Positions 1-8,831 are shown, counted from the first letter of the stretch. The stretch: 14,612 nt of DNA from an uncultured Actinomycetes bacterium (GCA_945957335.1 CAMFLJ010000064.1:1-14612); one strand, 5' to 3'. Program-made: numbers and translations. The notes: generated by a model from the letters alone, not told the origin.

Positions 1-18
1 GGCGCGGCACCTGCCTCA

Positions 19-29
19 GGGGGGGGGGG
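19..29. repeat. Homopolymer run of 11 G near the left contig end
   Basis: Eleven consecutive G residues lie 29 bases before the stop codon of the YihY-like gene, which is read toward them. The first 57 bases contain no recognisable gene. The exact run length is uncertain because G homopolymers near contig ends are error-prone in short-read assemblies. No terminator-like hairpin with a T tract is visible. Confidence 0.8.
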
Positions 30-57
30 CGGGCGCACCGTCCGCGTCCGTCGACGG

Positions 58-1167
58 TCAGGGCGTGCTCGGCGCGGCCGGGCTGGCCGGGTCCGGCGAG
101 TCGACGGTGACGGGACCGACCACGGCACCCTCACCGGCCGCGGACTCGTCCTCCTCCTCCGCCACGCGGGCCATCTCGAGGTCGAAGAACCGGGCGACCT
201 TGGGGAACCGCCGGGGGATGCGATGCAGCACCGGCAGCGAGAAGACGAGGTTGGAGACGCTGCCCACGCGGTCGTAGATCACCGCGTCGAGGATCAGGCT
301 CGACACCATCAGGCGCCCGATCAGGAACATGTAGCCGAGGGCGGCCACCGACACGCCGAGGGTGCCACTCATCGCGGTGGAGTGCTCGAGGCGGGTCGGC
401 AGGTAGAACTGCATCACCCACTGGAGCCCGGCGAGCGCGGCACCGACCAGCACGGCCCCCGGCAGCAGGGCGCCCGGGTCGCGGGTGCGGCGGGGCAGGG
501 CCAGCGACACGAGGAACCATCCGACGCCGTAGATCACCACGGTGACGAGCCACGACGTGGTGACCACGGCGATGCCCTGCTCCTCCTTGATGCGGTTGAG
601 CAGGCCGGCGGCGATGAGGATGCCGAGCACGAGCGTGGTGACCGCCACGGCCATCCTCAGGGTGATCTTGCCCCGGCGGCCGCCGAGCCCCCAGGCCCCG
701 GCCGCGCACGCCGCCAGCACCTTGGTCAGCGACCGGCCGGCCCACACCATGAGCCAGAGGCCGGCGAGGATCACGCCGATGGTGGTGTTGCGCGTCGTGC
801 GGGTGGCCTGGTCGACCTGGGCGGCGAGGCTCCCGGTGACGCCCGCCTGCTCGGTCAGGTTCTTGATGCCGTCCTGCCCCGCCACCAGCAACACGAGCGA
901 GACGATCACGACCACCACGGGGATGAAGAACAGGAACAGCCGGAGCGCGACAGCGGCGCCGAGCACCGAGGCGAACGAGTCGCGGTCGCGCTCGTAGTAC
1001 TGCACGGCCAGGTCGACCGGGATCTGCTCGACCCGGCGGTGCTCGAGCCAGTCGGTGAAGCGCTCGACCTGGGCCTGGCCCCTCAGCCGCAGCCGCGCCA
1101 CGAGCCCCGGCTGCTCCGCCGGGGCCTCGTCGCCGTCGCTGGTCGGAGCATCACCCACGGGCGCCAT
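58..1167 (-). CDS. YihY/BrkB-family integral membrane protein
   Basis: A 369-residue polytopic membrane protein resembling the YihY/virulence-factor-BrkB family (once misnamed RNase BN), whose biochemical role is not established. After a Pro/Asp/Glu-rich N-terminus (about residues 1-40) there are six hydrophobic segments: one with LRLFLFFIPVVVVIVS, then IGVILAGLWLMVWAG, VTTLVLGILIAAGLL, SWLVTVVIYGVGWFLV, LPGAVLVGAALAGLQW and LGVSVAALGYMFLIG. The C-terminal tail is acidic, then Pro/Ser-rich, and probably cytoplasmic. The ATG at 1167 is preferred because residues upstream in this open frame are the low-complexity shadow of the monooxygenase gene; GGTGAG lies just before it. It sits 62 nt behind the monooxygenase gene on the same strand and may be cotranscribed. 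The family call rests on overall pattern, not a catalytic motif. Confidence 0.78.
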   Translation of the reverse strand: MAPVGDAPTSDGDEAPAEQPGLVARLRLRGQAQVERFTDWLEHRRVEQIPVDLAVQYYERDRDSFASVLGAAVALRLFLFFIPVVVVIVSLVLLVAGQDGIKNLTEQAGVTGSLAAQVDQATRTTRNTTIGVILAGLWLMVWAGRSLTKVLAACAAGAWGLGGRRGKITLRMAVAVTTLVLGILIAAGLLNRIKEEQGIAVVTTSWLVTVVIYGVGWFLVSLALPRRTRDPGALLPGAVLVGAALAGLQWVMQFYLPTRLEHSTAMSGTLGVSVAALGYMFLIGRLMVSSLILDAVIYDRVGSVSNLVFSLPVLHRIPRRFPKVARFFDLEMARVAEEEDESAAGEGAVVGPVTVDSPDPASPAAPSTP

Positions 1168-1229
1168 GGTCTCACCCGGAGGCGAGGTGGGCACACCGCC
1201 GATCGGCCCCTTCGGGCCGCGGGGAGGGC

Positions 1230-3173
1230 TCAGGCCAGCTCGTAGTCGTCGAGGTCGACCTCGCGCGTCCACTCCCAGTAGACGGGGATCGGCCACGGCG
1301 AGAGGGTGAAGACCTTGCCCTCGGGGTTCTTGAAGTGCGAGTGCTGCACCGACGGGTGGGCCCACACCATCTGCATGATCTCGTCGAGGTACTTCTCGGC
1401 GTAGGCGTCGTGCACGTCGTGCTTGGGCTCGATCGCCTTGTGGCCGGTGGCCAGCACCTCGTGGATGGCGCTGAGCGCGTAGTTGACCTGGCACTCGCTC
1501 TGGAAGATAAGGCTGGCGCCGTGGGCCAGGTTGGTGCCCGGCCCGTACAGGCAGAACAGGTTCGGGAAGTTGGGCACGGTGATGCCGAGGTAGGCGGTGG
1601 GCTCGTCGCCCCACTGCTCGCGCAGGGTCACGCCGCCCTTGCCGGTGATGTGCAGCGGCCACAGGAAGTCGTTGTGGCGGAAGCCCGTGGCGAAGCAGAT
1701 GACGTCGACCTCGCGCAGCACGCCGTCGGTGGTGACGATGCCCTCGGGGACGATCTTCTCGATGCCGGTTCGGACCAGCTCGACGTTGGGCTTCTTGAGG
1801 CACGCCAGCCACGAGCCGTTGTCCTGCAGCATGCGCTTGGCCGACGGCGGGTAGTGCGGGATCGACGCCTCGAGCAGGTCGGGGCGGTCCTGCAGCTGCG
1901 AGGCGATGTAGCCGGTGAAGAGCTCGCGGGTCTGCGCGTTGCCGGCGCTGATCGAGCGGCCCCCGTCGTCCCACTCGGGGTCGATGCGGTTGCGGTCCAT
2001 GCTCAGGCCCGAGGCCGGGTAGAAGGCGAGGAAGCGGAACCACCGGCCGTAGAAGGGCAGGTGGCGCATCGCCCAGCGCTCGCCGTCGGGCACCTTCGAG
2101 TGGTAGCCGGCGTTGGGGAACATCCACTGCGCGGTGCGCTGGAAGATGGTGAGGCTCTCGACGTCGTCGGCGATCGTCGGGGCGATCTGGAAGCCGCTCG
2201 CGCCGGCGCCGACGAGCGCGAAGCGCGTGCCCTTCCAGTCGACCTCCGGATCCCAGCGGGCCGAGTGGAACGAGGGGCCGGCGAAGGTGTCGAGCCCGGG
2301 GATGTCGGGCATCTTGGGCTGGTTGAGCGCACCCACCGCGCTCACCACGAACCGGGCGTCGAGCACCTCCTCGGTGCCGTCCTCGGCCCGGACGGTGACG
2401 GCCCAGCGGCCGCTGCCCTCGTCGTAGACGGCGCCCAGCACCTCGGTCTCGAAGCGGCAGTGCGGGCGGATGTCGTAGTCGTCGAGCACCCGGGCGAAGT
2501 ACTCCTTCAGCTCCGGTTGCTGGGCGAAGTACTCGGTCCACTGGTCGGAGGGCTCGAACGAGTAGCAGTAGAAGTGGCTGCCGATGTCGACGCGGGCACC
2601 GGGGTAGCTGTTGTCCCACCACGTGCCGCCGGGGCCGGCGTTCTTCTCGACGATGGTGAACGGGACGCCGGCCTGGGCCAGGCGGATGCCGGTGAGCAGG
2701 CCGGCCTCGCCGCAGCCGATGACGACGGTGTGGGCGTCGGCGCGCACCTCGGCCGGCACCTCGTGGCCCCACGTGACGGCCCCGCTGTCGGCCCCGTCGA
2801 GGTGGAGGTCCTCGAGGAACATCGGCACGACGCGCGGGTCGACCGGCGCGCAGGCGAGGAAGGACATCATCTCCTCGGCCAGCTCGGCCGACGGGGGCGG
2901 CGGCAGCTCGCAGCCGCTGTCGCGGTAGGCCGCGATCACCGGGAGGGCCCGGCGGCGGGCCTCGGCCTGCTGCTCGGGGGTCATGCCGCCCTGGTAGTCG
3001 TTCAGCACGGCGTGGGCGGGGCGCAGGTCGCCCCTGATCCACGACGGGTCGCCGGTGATGTGCACCAGCGAGCACAGCAGCGCAGGGACGCAGACGTCCT
3101 CGAGCGCGGCGGCGATGGCGGCGTCGTCGTCGGTGAACGGCGCGCCGGCGTGCGGGTTCCGGTCCTGGCTCAC
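1230..3173 (-). CDS. Baeyer-Villiger monooxygenase, 4-hydroxyacetophenone monooxygenase-like (FAD/NADPH)
   Basis: A 647-residue class B flavoprotein monooxygenase, predicted to insert an oxygen atom next to a ketone to give an ester or lactone using FAD, NADPH and O2 in the cytoplasm. Visible motifs: FAD Rossmann GCGEAG at residues 153-158, followed by GGTWWDNSYPG; the Baeyer-Villiger fingerprint FAGPSFHSARWD at 297-308 (FxGxxxHxxxW[P/D]); NADP Rossmann GAGASG at 322-327; and the late FATGF at 494-498. About 150 residues precede the FAD domain, containing LVHITGD and a Pro-rich CELPPPP stretch. Such an extension, with similar motifs, is typical of 4-hydroxyacetophenone monooxygenases and absent from short cyclohexanone-type enzymes. 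The GTG at 3173 is chosen for its strong Shine-Dalgarno; an ATG at 3245 would add 24 unconvincing residues. Substrate is unknown. Confidence 0.92.
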   Translation of the reverse strand: MSQDRNPHAGAPFTDDDAAIAAALEDVCVPALLCSLVHITGDPSWIRGDLRPAHAVLNDYQGGMTPEQQAEARRRALPVIAAYRDSGCELPPPPSAELAEEMMSFLACAPVDPRVVPMFLEDLHLDGADSGAVTWGHEVPAEVRADAHTVVIGCGEAGLLTGIRLAQAGVPFTIVEKNAGPGGTWWDNSYPGARVDIGSHFYCYSFEPSDQWTEYFAQQPELKEYFARVLDDYDIRPHCRFETEVLGAVYDEGSGRWAVTVRAEDGTEEVLDARFVVSAVGALNQPKMPDIPGLDTFAGPSFHSARWDPEVDWKGTRFALVGAGASGFQIAPTIADDVESLTIFQRTAQWMFPNAGYHSKVPDGERWAMRHLPFYGRWFRFLAFYPASGLSMDRNRIDPEWDDGGRSISAGNAQTRELFTGYIASQLQDRPDLLEASIPHYPPSAKRMLQDNGSWLACLKKPNVELVRTGIEKIVPEGIVTTDGVLREVDVICFATGFRHNDFLWPLHITGKGGVTLREQWGDEPTAYLGITVPNFPNLFCLYGPGTNLAHGASLIFQSECQVNYALSAIHEVLATGHKAIEPKHDVHDAYAEKYLDEIMQMVWAHPSVQHSHFKNPEGKVFTLSPWPIPVYWEWTREVDLDDYELA

Positions 3174-3179
3174 GGCTGT

Positions 3180-3186
3180 TCCCCCT
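3180..3186 (-). promoter_or_regulatory. Ribosome binding site of the monooxygenase gene
   Basis: Read on the minus strand this is CAGGGGGA-like purine sequence about 7 nt before the GTG at 3173. It decides the GTG start over the upstream in-frame ATG at 3245, which has no comparable site. Confidence 0.65.
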
Positions 3187-3206
3187 GCGAGAGCGCCGGT
3201 CTGTTC

Positions 3207-3223
3207 ACTTCCTATCAGGAAGT
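3207..3223. promoter_or_regulatory. Inverted repeat ACTTCCT-ATC-AGGAAGT, possible operator of the monooxygenase gene
   Basis: Perfect 7-bp arms flank a 3-nt centre, 34 nt upstream of the monooxygenase GTG and within the 103-nt gap after the TetR gene. The arms are A/T-richer than the surroundings and no T tract follows, so a protein-binding site fits better than a terminator. The sequence differs from the palindrome at 3916-3933, so if both are operators they may not bind the same protein. No confident -35/-10 pair was found for this gene. Confidence 0.5.
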
Positions 3224-3276
3224 CATCCCGCCCGCTCCCCCGCACCGGCCGTCCTCCCCCAACTGGTCGGGGTGGG

Positions 3277-3831
3277 TCAGGTCGCGGAGCCGGCCTCCCA
3301 GAGGTCGAGGAACCGCTGGAGCGATCGGGTCGGGCCGGTCACGTCGCCCGAGGCCAGCACCTCGGCCAGCAGGCCCCGGCTGACGGCCACGCCGAGGCGC
3401 AGCTCGTCGCGGTCGGGGTCGATGCCGAGTCGCTGCCCGGCGGCCATCGCCTCGTCGAGCCAGGGCTCGGTCATCGACTCGAGGAAGCCCTCGGTGCCGG
3501 GGCGCTCGTGCACGGCCATGGCGAGCACCTCGAAGAAGAGGGCCACGAACGGCAGCACCGACGGGTCGGTGAGCTGGGCCCACTGCCGCTCGATGACCTC
3601 GCGGGGCGACGCCGCGTCGTCGGCCAGGACGGCCAGCGCGTCGCGCTGGGTCTGCTCCATCGAGGCCACGATCGCCGCAACCAGGCCCTCGCGCGAGCCG
3701 AAGTGGTACAGCAGCATGCGGTGGCTGGTCCCGATGGCCGACGCGAGCTCGCGCAGGCTGAGGTCGCTCATGCCGTGGGCGGCGACGTGGGCCATGGCCT
3801 TGTCGAGCAGGGCGTCGCGGGCGGTGGTCAC
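3277..3831 (-). CDS. TetR-family transcriptional regulator
   Basis: A 184-residue TetR-type repressor. The N-terminal DNA-binding domain is clear: residues 24-50 carry the helix-turn-helix with LRELASAIGTSHRMLLYHFGSREGL, ending in the usual Y-x-F-G-S-R-E-G-L turn. The remaining ~130 helical residues would form the ligand-binding and dimerisation domain, which shows no recognisable ligand class. The GTG at 3831 is chosen because GGAG sits 5 nt upstream and the helix-turn-helix begins at the expected depth; the longer open frame back to 4554 is shadow sequence. It is divergent from the SRPBCC gene with a perfect palindrome between them and lies upstream of the monooxygenase on the same strand, so it probably controls one or both neighbours. 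Confidence 0.9.
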   Translation of the reverse strand: MTTARDALLDKAMAHVAAHGMSDLSLRELASAIGTSHRMLLYHFGSREGLVAAIVASMEQTQRDALAVLADDAASPREVIERQWAQLTDPSVLPFVALFFEVLAMAVHERPGTEGFLESMTEPWLDEAMAAGQRLGIDPDRDELRLGVAVSRGLLAEVLASGDVTGPTRSLQRFLDLWEAGSAT

Positions 3832-3906
3832 TGGCGCTCCGGGTGGTGGTGTCGGGCCGTCGCTGGTGCGGTCGGGACGACCGGGAGGAGCCGTCCGGGA
3901 AACCGC

Positions 3907-3934
3907 TTGACGGGAATGTACCATTTGGTACATC
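3907..3934 (+). promoter_or_regulatory. Putative promoter of the SRPBCC gene
   Basis: TTGACG at 3907-3912 matches a -35 box in five of six positions. A weak -10-like TACATC follows at 3929-3934 after a 16-nt spacer. The start codon at 3944 is 9 nt beyond the -10 and no good Shine-Dalgarno precedes it, so the message may be leaderless or nearly so. The palindrome at 3916-3933 covers the spacer and -10, the expected geometry for repression. Prediction by eye only. Confidence 0.45.
3916..3933. promoter_or_regulatory. Perfect palindrome ATGTACCA-TT-TGGTACAT, probable TetR operator
   Basis: Two exact 8-bp arms are separated by 2 nt. The site lies in the divergent gap, 85 nt upstream of the TetR GTG and 11 nt upstream of the SRPBCC ATG. 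Length, symmetry and position are typical of TetR-family operators. It is noticeably richer in A/T than the flanking DNA. Confidence 0.75.
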
Positions 3935-3943
3935 GTCGGGTCC

Positions 3944-4447
3944 ATGACCGAGACGAACCGCACCGAGAGAGCGAGCCGCACGGCCCTGCGCAGCGAGCTC
4001 CTGATCCAGGCCGAGCCCGAGCGGGTGTGGGCCCTCACCCTCGACGTCGAGCGCTGGCCCGAGCTCACCCCCACCATGACCGAGGTCGTCCGCCTCGACG
4101 ACGGCCCGCTCGCGGTGGGCAGCCGGGCCCGCATCACCCAGCCCGGGCAGCGCCCCGCGACCTGGACCGTCAGCCGCCTGGAGCCGGGCGTGGCCTTCGA
4201 GTGGTGGACGAAGGTCGGGCCCGTGACCATGACCGGCGGCCACCACCTGCGGCCCGACCCGCGGGGCTGCGTGAACCTGCTCACCCTCGACATCACCGGC
4301 CGCGGCGCCGGCCTGGTCGGGCGCCTCGTGGGGCGTCGCGTCGGCGAAGCCATCGAGCGCGAGAACCGGGGCTTCAAGCAGGAGGCCGAGGCCGCCCGGG
4401 CCAACGGCGACCCGATCCCGGTCCTGTTCCCCGGCACCGCGGGCTGA
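3944..4447 (+). CDS. SRPBCC-family (START/polyketide cyclase-like) protein
   Basis: A 167-residue protein with the SRPBCC fold pattern: an opening strand SELLIQAEPERVWALTLDVERWPELTP (the usual strand, then A-x-x-x-V-W-x-x-x-x-D followed by the W-P-x-x-x-P turn), central beta strands including GSRARITQPG and ATWTVSRLEPGVAFEW, and a long C-terminal helix from about residue 125. Members bind small hydrophobic molecules or catalyse cyclisation/dehydration; no catalytic residue can be assigned here, so the ligand is unknown. There is no signal peptide, suggesting a cytosolic protein. It stands divergent to a TetR gene across a perfect operator-like palindrome, so it is likely inducible. The next gene starts 54 nt downstream, after a GC-rich hairpin. 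Confidence 0.85.
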   Translation: MTETNRTERASRTALRSELLIQAEPERVWALTLDVERWPELTPTMTEVVRLDDGPLAVGSRARITQPGQRPATWTVSRLEPGVAFEWWTKVGPVTMTGGHHLRPDPRGCVNLLTLDITGRGAGLVGRLVGRRVGEAIERENRGFKQEAEAARANGDPIPVLFPGTAG

Positions 4448-4454
4448 ACCACCT

Positions 4455-4476
4455 CGGCGGGGTGACGGCCCCGCCG
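4455..4476 (+). terminator. GC-rich hairpin between the SRPBCC and hydrolase genes
   Basis: CGGCGGGG, a 6-nt loop TGACGG, then CCCCGCCG form a perfect 8-bp stem starting 8 nt after the SRPBCC stop. No T tract follows, so this is at best a weak or Rho-assisted terminator or an attenuating hairpin. In DNA this GC-rich, chance stems are common. Confidence 0.4.
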
Positions 4477-4501
4477 CCGGGCACGGGGCAAGCTCTCCCC
4501 C

Positions 4502-5248
4502 ATGTCGAAGATCGTCCTCGTGCACGGCGCGTTCAACGAGCTGTGGGGCCCCAACGAGCTGAAGTCGCGCTGGCTCCCCGCCCTGCGCGACGGGCTGTGG
4601 CACCACGGCGTCGAGGTCGCCGACTCCGACGTCGCCGTCTGCTTCTACGGCGACCTCTTCCGCGGCGACCCCGAGACCGAGGAGTCGCCCGAGCTCACCA
4701 AGGCCAAGGCCGACATCTCCAAGTCGCTCGGCGACCTCGGCGACGACCTGCTCGCCACCATCCACATGGCCGCCAACACCGCCGTGTTCGAGCGCACCGT
4801 CGACATGGTCGCCACGATGATGACCAGCCCCGACCTCGCCGACCGCGTCGGCGAGCGCTTCACGGCCGTGGTCACCCCCGAGACCCGGGTCGTGGTGGCC
4901 CACTCGCTCGGCTCGGTCATCGCCTACCGCGCCATCGCCACGGGCCTCGCCCCGGGCGTGCACACCTTCGTCACCCTCGGCTCACCCCTCGGCAGCCCGA
5001 TGGTGCTGAACGGGCTGAAGCCAGAACCGGTCGACGGCGTGGGCGTGTGGCCGGGCGACGTCGAGCGCTGGGTCAACGTGGCCGCCGTCGGTGACAAGGC
5101 GGCCGAGGCGTCGCGGCTGGCCGACCACTTCGGCCCCCGGGTCGAGGACCGCCTCGTCGACAACGGCCACCGCGCCCACGACCCCGAGCCCTACCTCAAC
5201 AACCCGGTCACCGGCGCCGCCGTGGCCGAGGCGATCGCCGGCCGCTGA
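4502..5248 (+). CDS. Alpha/beta-hydrolase fold protein, esterase/lipase-like
   Basis: A 248-residue putative serine hydrolase. It opens directly on the first beta strand, with the oxyanion motif HGAF at residues 8-11. The nucleophile elbow is AHSLG at 133-137 (Ser135), using Ala in place of the first Gly of G-x-S-x-G. Catalytic His candidates are His223 and His226 in the C-terminal stretch NGHRAHDPEPYLNN. No signal peptide or membrane segment is seen, so it is probably cytoplasmic. Between the first strand and the elbow is a long helical insertion (about residues 50-115) containing acidic and Lys-rich helices, which may be a cap. The substrate cannot be inferred. The start codon lacks a Shine-Dalgarno but has CAAGCT, a -10-like hexamer, 7 nt upstream. 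Confidence 0.82.
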   Translation: MSKIVLVHGAFNELWGPNELKSRWLPALRDGLWHHGVEVADSDVAVCFYGDLFRGDPETEESPELTKAKADISKSLGDLGDDLLATIHMAANTAVFERTVDMVATMMTSPDLADRVGERFTAVVTPETRVVVAHSLGSVIAYRAIATGLAPGVHTFVTLGSPLGSPMVLNGLKPEPVDGVGVWPGDVERWVNVAAVGDKAAEASRLADHFGPRVEDRLVDNGHRAHDPEPYLNNPVTGAAVAEAIAGR

Positions 5249-5307
5249 CGGCCCCGCCGGTAAGCTCCGCGGCGCCGCACCCACCCAGAGTCGGAGTCGA
5301 CCAGGCG

Positions 5308-5616
5308 ATGCCGGACGTGCCCAGCAGGCCATCGTGGACCTTCCTCACCAACCACGCCCACGTGCTGGTGTGCATCTCCGAGGAGCACGACATCCGGGCC
5401 CGCGACATCGCGACCAAGGTCGGGATCACCGAGCGGGCGGCGCAGAGCATCGTGGCCGACCTCGTCGCCGAGGGCTACGTCACCCGCACCCGTGAGGGCC
5501 GGCGCAACCGCTACGAGGTGCACTCCGACGCGCCGCTGCGGCACCCGCTCGACCAGGACCACACGGTGGGCGAGCTGCTGGTGACGCTGGGCAAGCTGCG
5601 CACCGTCACCGGCTGA
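5308..5616 (+). CDS. Small winged-helix (MarR/ArsR-like) transcriptional regulator
   Basis: A 102-residue single-domain DNA-binding protein. The core is a winged helix: a first helix around HAHVLVCISEEHD, the helix-turn-helix IRARDIATKVGITERAAQSIV (about residues 27-48), then a recognition-to-wing segment LVAEGYVTRTREGRRNRYEV (about 50-70) with the Arg-rich beta-hairpin wing. The C-terminal 30 residues (HPLDQDHTVGELLVTLGKL) look like a dimerisation helix. No metal-binding Cys/His pair typical of ArsR sensors is evident. It is a lone gene 59 nt after the hydrolase on the same strand; AGG close to the ATG is a weak ribosome site. Its targets are not apparent from the sequence. Confidence 0.82.
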   Translation: MPDVPSRPSWTFLTNHAHVLVCISEEHDIRARDIATKVGITERAAQSIVADLVAEGYVTRTREGRRNRYEVHSDAPLRHPLDQDHTVGELLVTLGKLRTVTG

Positions 5617-5636
5617 GCCGCCCGCCCGGCGTGCCG

Positions 5637-5651
5637 CCCCCCCCCCCCCCC
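5637..5651. repeat. Homopolymer run of 15 C between convergent genes
   Basis: Fifteen C residues fill much of the 40-nt gap between the stop of the winged-helix gene and the stop of the ABC permease gene. Such a run is unlikely by chance even in GC-rich DNA and is prone to slippage in vivo and in sequencing, so its true length is uncertain. No T-tract terminator is visible in this gap. Confidence 0.85.
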
Positions 5652-5656
5652 GGCGG

Positions 5657-6492
5657 TCACTCCTTGCGGTAGGCCCGCAGCGACACGACCATCCCGACCA
5701 GGCCGATCACCGCGCACCACACCAGCGAGCCGACGATGTAGAAGCTGCGGCCGTGCTCGAAGGTGGCCAGCGCCTTGTCGCCCAGCAGCAGGCCCCGCCA
5801 CGAGTTCACGAAGAAGGTGAGCGGCTGCCACTCGGCGATGAACTTCAGCACCGCGGGCATGGTGGCCACCGGCACGAAGGCGCTGGAGATGAACGAGAAC
5901 GGCACGCCGAGGATGCTCAGGCCCTGGGCGGCCTGGCCGCTGCCGGCCACGAGGCCGAGGATCATGAACACCGCGGCGACGGTGAGGCTGTAGACGACGA
6001 GCAGGAGCAAGGCCGCGGGCAGGCCCCACCACGGGCCAGACAGGCGGAACCCGACGACGAACCCGGCGGCCAGGGTGATCACGGCCACGACGCTGAGGAG
6101 CAGCGCCTCGGCGATCACCCGCCCGGTGAGGGCGGCGGTGTCGTGGATCGGCAGCGAGCGCAGCCGGTCGAACAGGCCCGACTCGGCGTCCTCCGCGGTG
6201 CCCACCGCGCCCGAGCCCGCGGTGAAGAGCAGGCCGGCCACGACGAAGCCGGGGACGAGGAAGTCGACGTAGGCCACGCCGGGCACGCCGATGGCGCCGC
6301 CGATCACGTAGCGGAACATGAAGAGGAAGACCAGGCTCTGCACCACGGCGATGCCCGCCACCTGCGGGGTGCGCAGCAGCTTGAAGCCGCTGCGGCCGGC
6401 GACGGTGGCCACGGTGGTGGCAGCGCTGGGAGGCCCGGCGGGCCGGGTGACCGACCGAGGGCCGGAAGGGCTGGCGGATGTGGTGGGGGCGG

Positions 6493-6496
<4 letters not shown>
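5657..6496 (-). CDS. ABC-2-type transporter permease, DrrB-like
   Basis: A 279-residue membrane subunit of an ABC exporter. After a Thr/Ser/Pro-rich cytoplasmic N-terminus (about 1-45) come six hydrophobic segments, including VVQSLVFLFMFRYVIGG, FLVPGFVVAGLLFTAGSG, AEALLLSVVAVITLAAGFVV and LVWCAVIGLVGMVVSLRA. The cytoplasmic loop ESGLFDRLRSLPI is characteristic of DrrB-type ABC-2 permeases, as is the short re-entrant segment near SFISSAFVPVATMP. The GTG start at 6496 overlaps the stop of the ATPase gene by four bases (GTGA), indicating translational coupling and a two-subunit exporter. Family members export drugs or lipids; the cargo here is unknown. Confidence 0.92.
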
Positions 6497-7455
<959 letters not shown>

Positions 7456-7463
7456 GGGCGGAG

Positions 7464-7492
7464 ACTCTCCCCCCATCGGATGACCGTGTCAA
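7464..7492 (-). promoter_or_regulatory. Putative promoter of the DrrAB operon
   Basis: On the minus strand a consensus -35 TTGACA spans 7492-7487. After a 17-nt spacer comes GAGAGT at 7469-7464, a weak -10. The ATG at 7455 follows 8 nt later, so the mRNA would be leaderless. The -35 lies inside the left arm of the palindrome at 7481-7512. Confidence 0.45.
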
Positions 7493-7512
7493 CCGATTAG
7501 ATGACACGATCA
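7481..7512. promoter_or_regulatory. 32-bp imperfect palindrome, probable TetR operator in divergent promoter region
   Basis: TGACCGTGTCA at 7481-7491 and TGACACGATCA at 7502-7512 are 11-bp inverted arms with one mismatch, separated by 10 nt. The seven inner bases (CGTGTCA/TGACACG) are perfect. The site sits between the divergent DrrA ATPase and TetR genes. The plus-strand arm begins with ATGACA (7501-7506), a five-of-six -35 match, and the minus-strand arm holds TTGACA, so bound repressor would block both directions. Confidence 0.75.
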
Positions 7513-7531
7513 CCCGGAGGGTTGGTAGGGT
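7501..7531 (+). promoter_or_regulatory. Putative promoter of the TetR gene at 7540
   Basis: ATGACA at 7501-7506 resembles a -35 box. TAGGGT at 7526-7531 fits the actinobacterial TAnnnT -10 pattern, with a rather long 19-nt spacer. The ATG at 7540 follows 8 nt after, suggesting a leaderless transcript; AGGG within the same stretch could alternatively serve as a Shine-Dalgarno. Confidence 0.4.
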
Positions 7532-7539
7532 CACGCTCG

Positions 7540-8147
7540 ATGTCCGCCCGCCGCGCCCCCGACCCCGACGAGCGCCTCCGCGACGCCGACCGCACGCGCC
7601 AGGCGCTGCTCGACGCGGCCCGCCACGAGTTCGCCGACAAGGGCTTCGCCGGGGCCCGCATCGGCGAGATCGCGGAGCGGGCCGGGGTCAACAAGCAGCT
7701 GATCTCCTACTACTTCGGCGGCAAGCAGGGCCTCTACGACACGCTCGTCGAGCAGTGGCTCGAGCGCGAGCGCGAGATGACCGACCCCGCGATCCCGCTC
7801 GAGGAGCTCGTCTGCCGCTACCTGGCGGTGGCCCACGAGCAGCCCGAGCTGCAGCGCTTCTTCGTGCGCGAGAACCTCGACGCCGAGCACGCCGACGTCG
7901 AGCCCGACCTCGACGCCGACGACGTCACCGACCTGCGCCGCCGCCAGGCCGAGGGCGAGATCGACCCGGCCATCGACCCGGCGTTCCTGCTCCTGCTGCT
8001 CCAGGCCGCCGTCTCGGTCGGCGTGCTCTTCCCCCGCGACGTGCGGCGCTACCTCGACATGGACCCGACGTCCGAGGAGTTCTTCCGCCACGCCGACGAG
8101 CAGCTGCGCGTCATCGTGCGCCACCTCGCCGCGCCGCCGACGCGGCC

Positions 8148-8163
<16 letters not shown>
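7540..8163 (+). CDS. TetR-family transcriptional regulator, likely repressor of the DrrAB exporter
   Basis: A 207-residue TetR-type regulator. The DNA-binding domain is strongly conserved: TRQALLDAARHEFADKGFAG at 19-38 (the classic first helix and F-x-x-x-G-[FY] turn), then IGEIAERAGVNKQLISYYFG at 41-60 with KQGLY following. The C-terminal part is rich in acidic residues (a run around residues 115-130) and ends with a helix bundle for ligand binding. The ATG at 7540 is chosen over the in-frame ATG at 7501 because the latter lies inside the operator palindrome and would add 13 atypical residues. It is divergent from the exporter genes, the standard arrangement for autoregulated efflux repressors. 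Its last 16 bases overlap the end of kdpE on the opposite strand. Confidence 0.92.

Positions 8164-8827
<664 letters not shown>

Positions 8828-8831
<4 letters not shown>

Noticed and set aside
1168..3075. Upstream extension of the YihY-like frame to 1005 residues
   Set aside because: The extra N-terminal ~635 residues are Arg/Pro-rich and lie out of frame over the monooxygenase gene; the real membrane protein starts near 1167.
5291..5308. An 18-base direct repeat, CGGAGTCGACCAGGCGAT, also present inside kdpA near 13312
   Set aside because: The second copy encodes the kdpA residues GVDQAI; in a window this long and GC-rich a single match of this size is only mildly surprising and no element boundary surrounds either copy.
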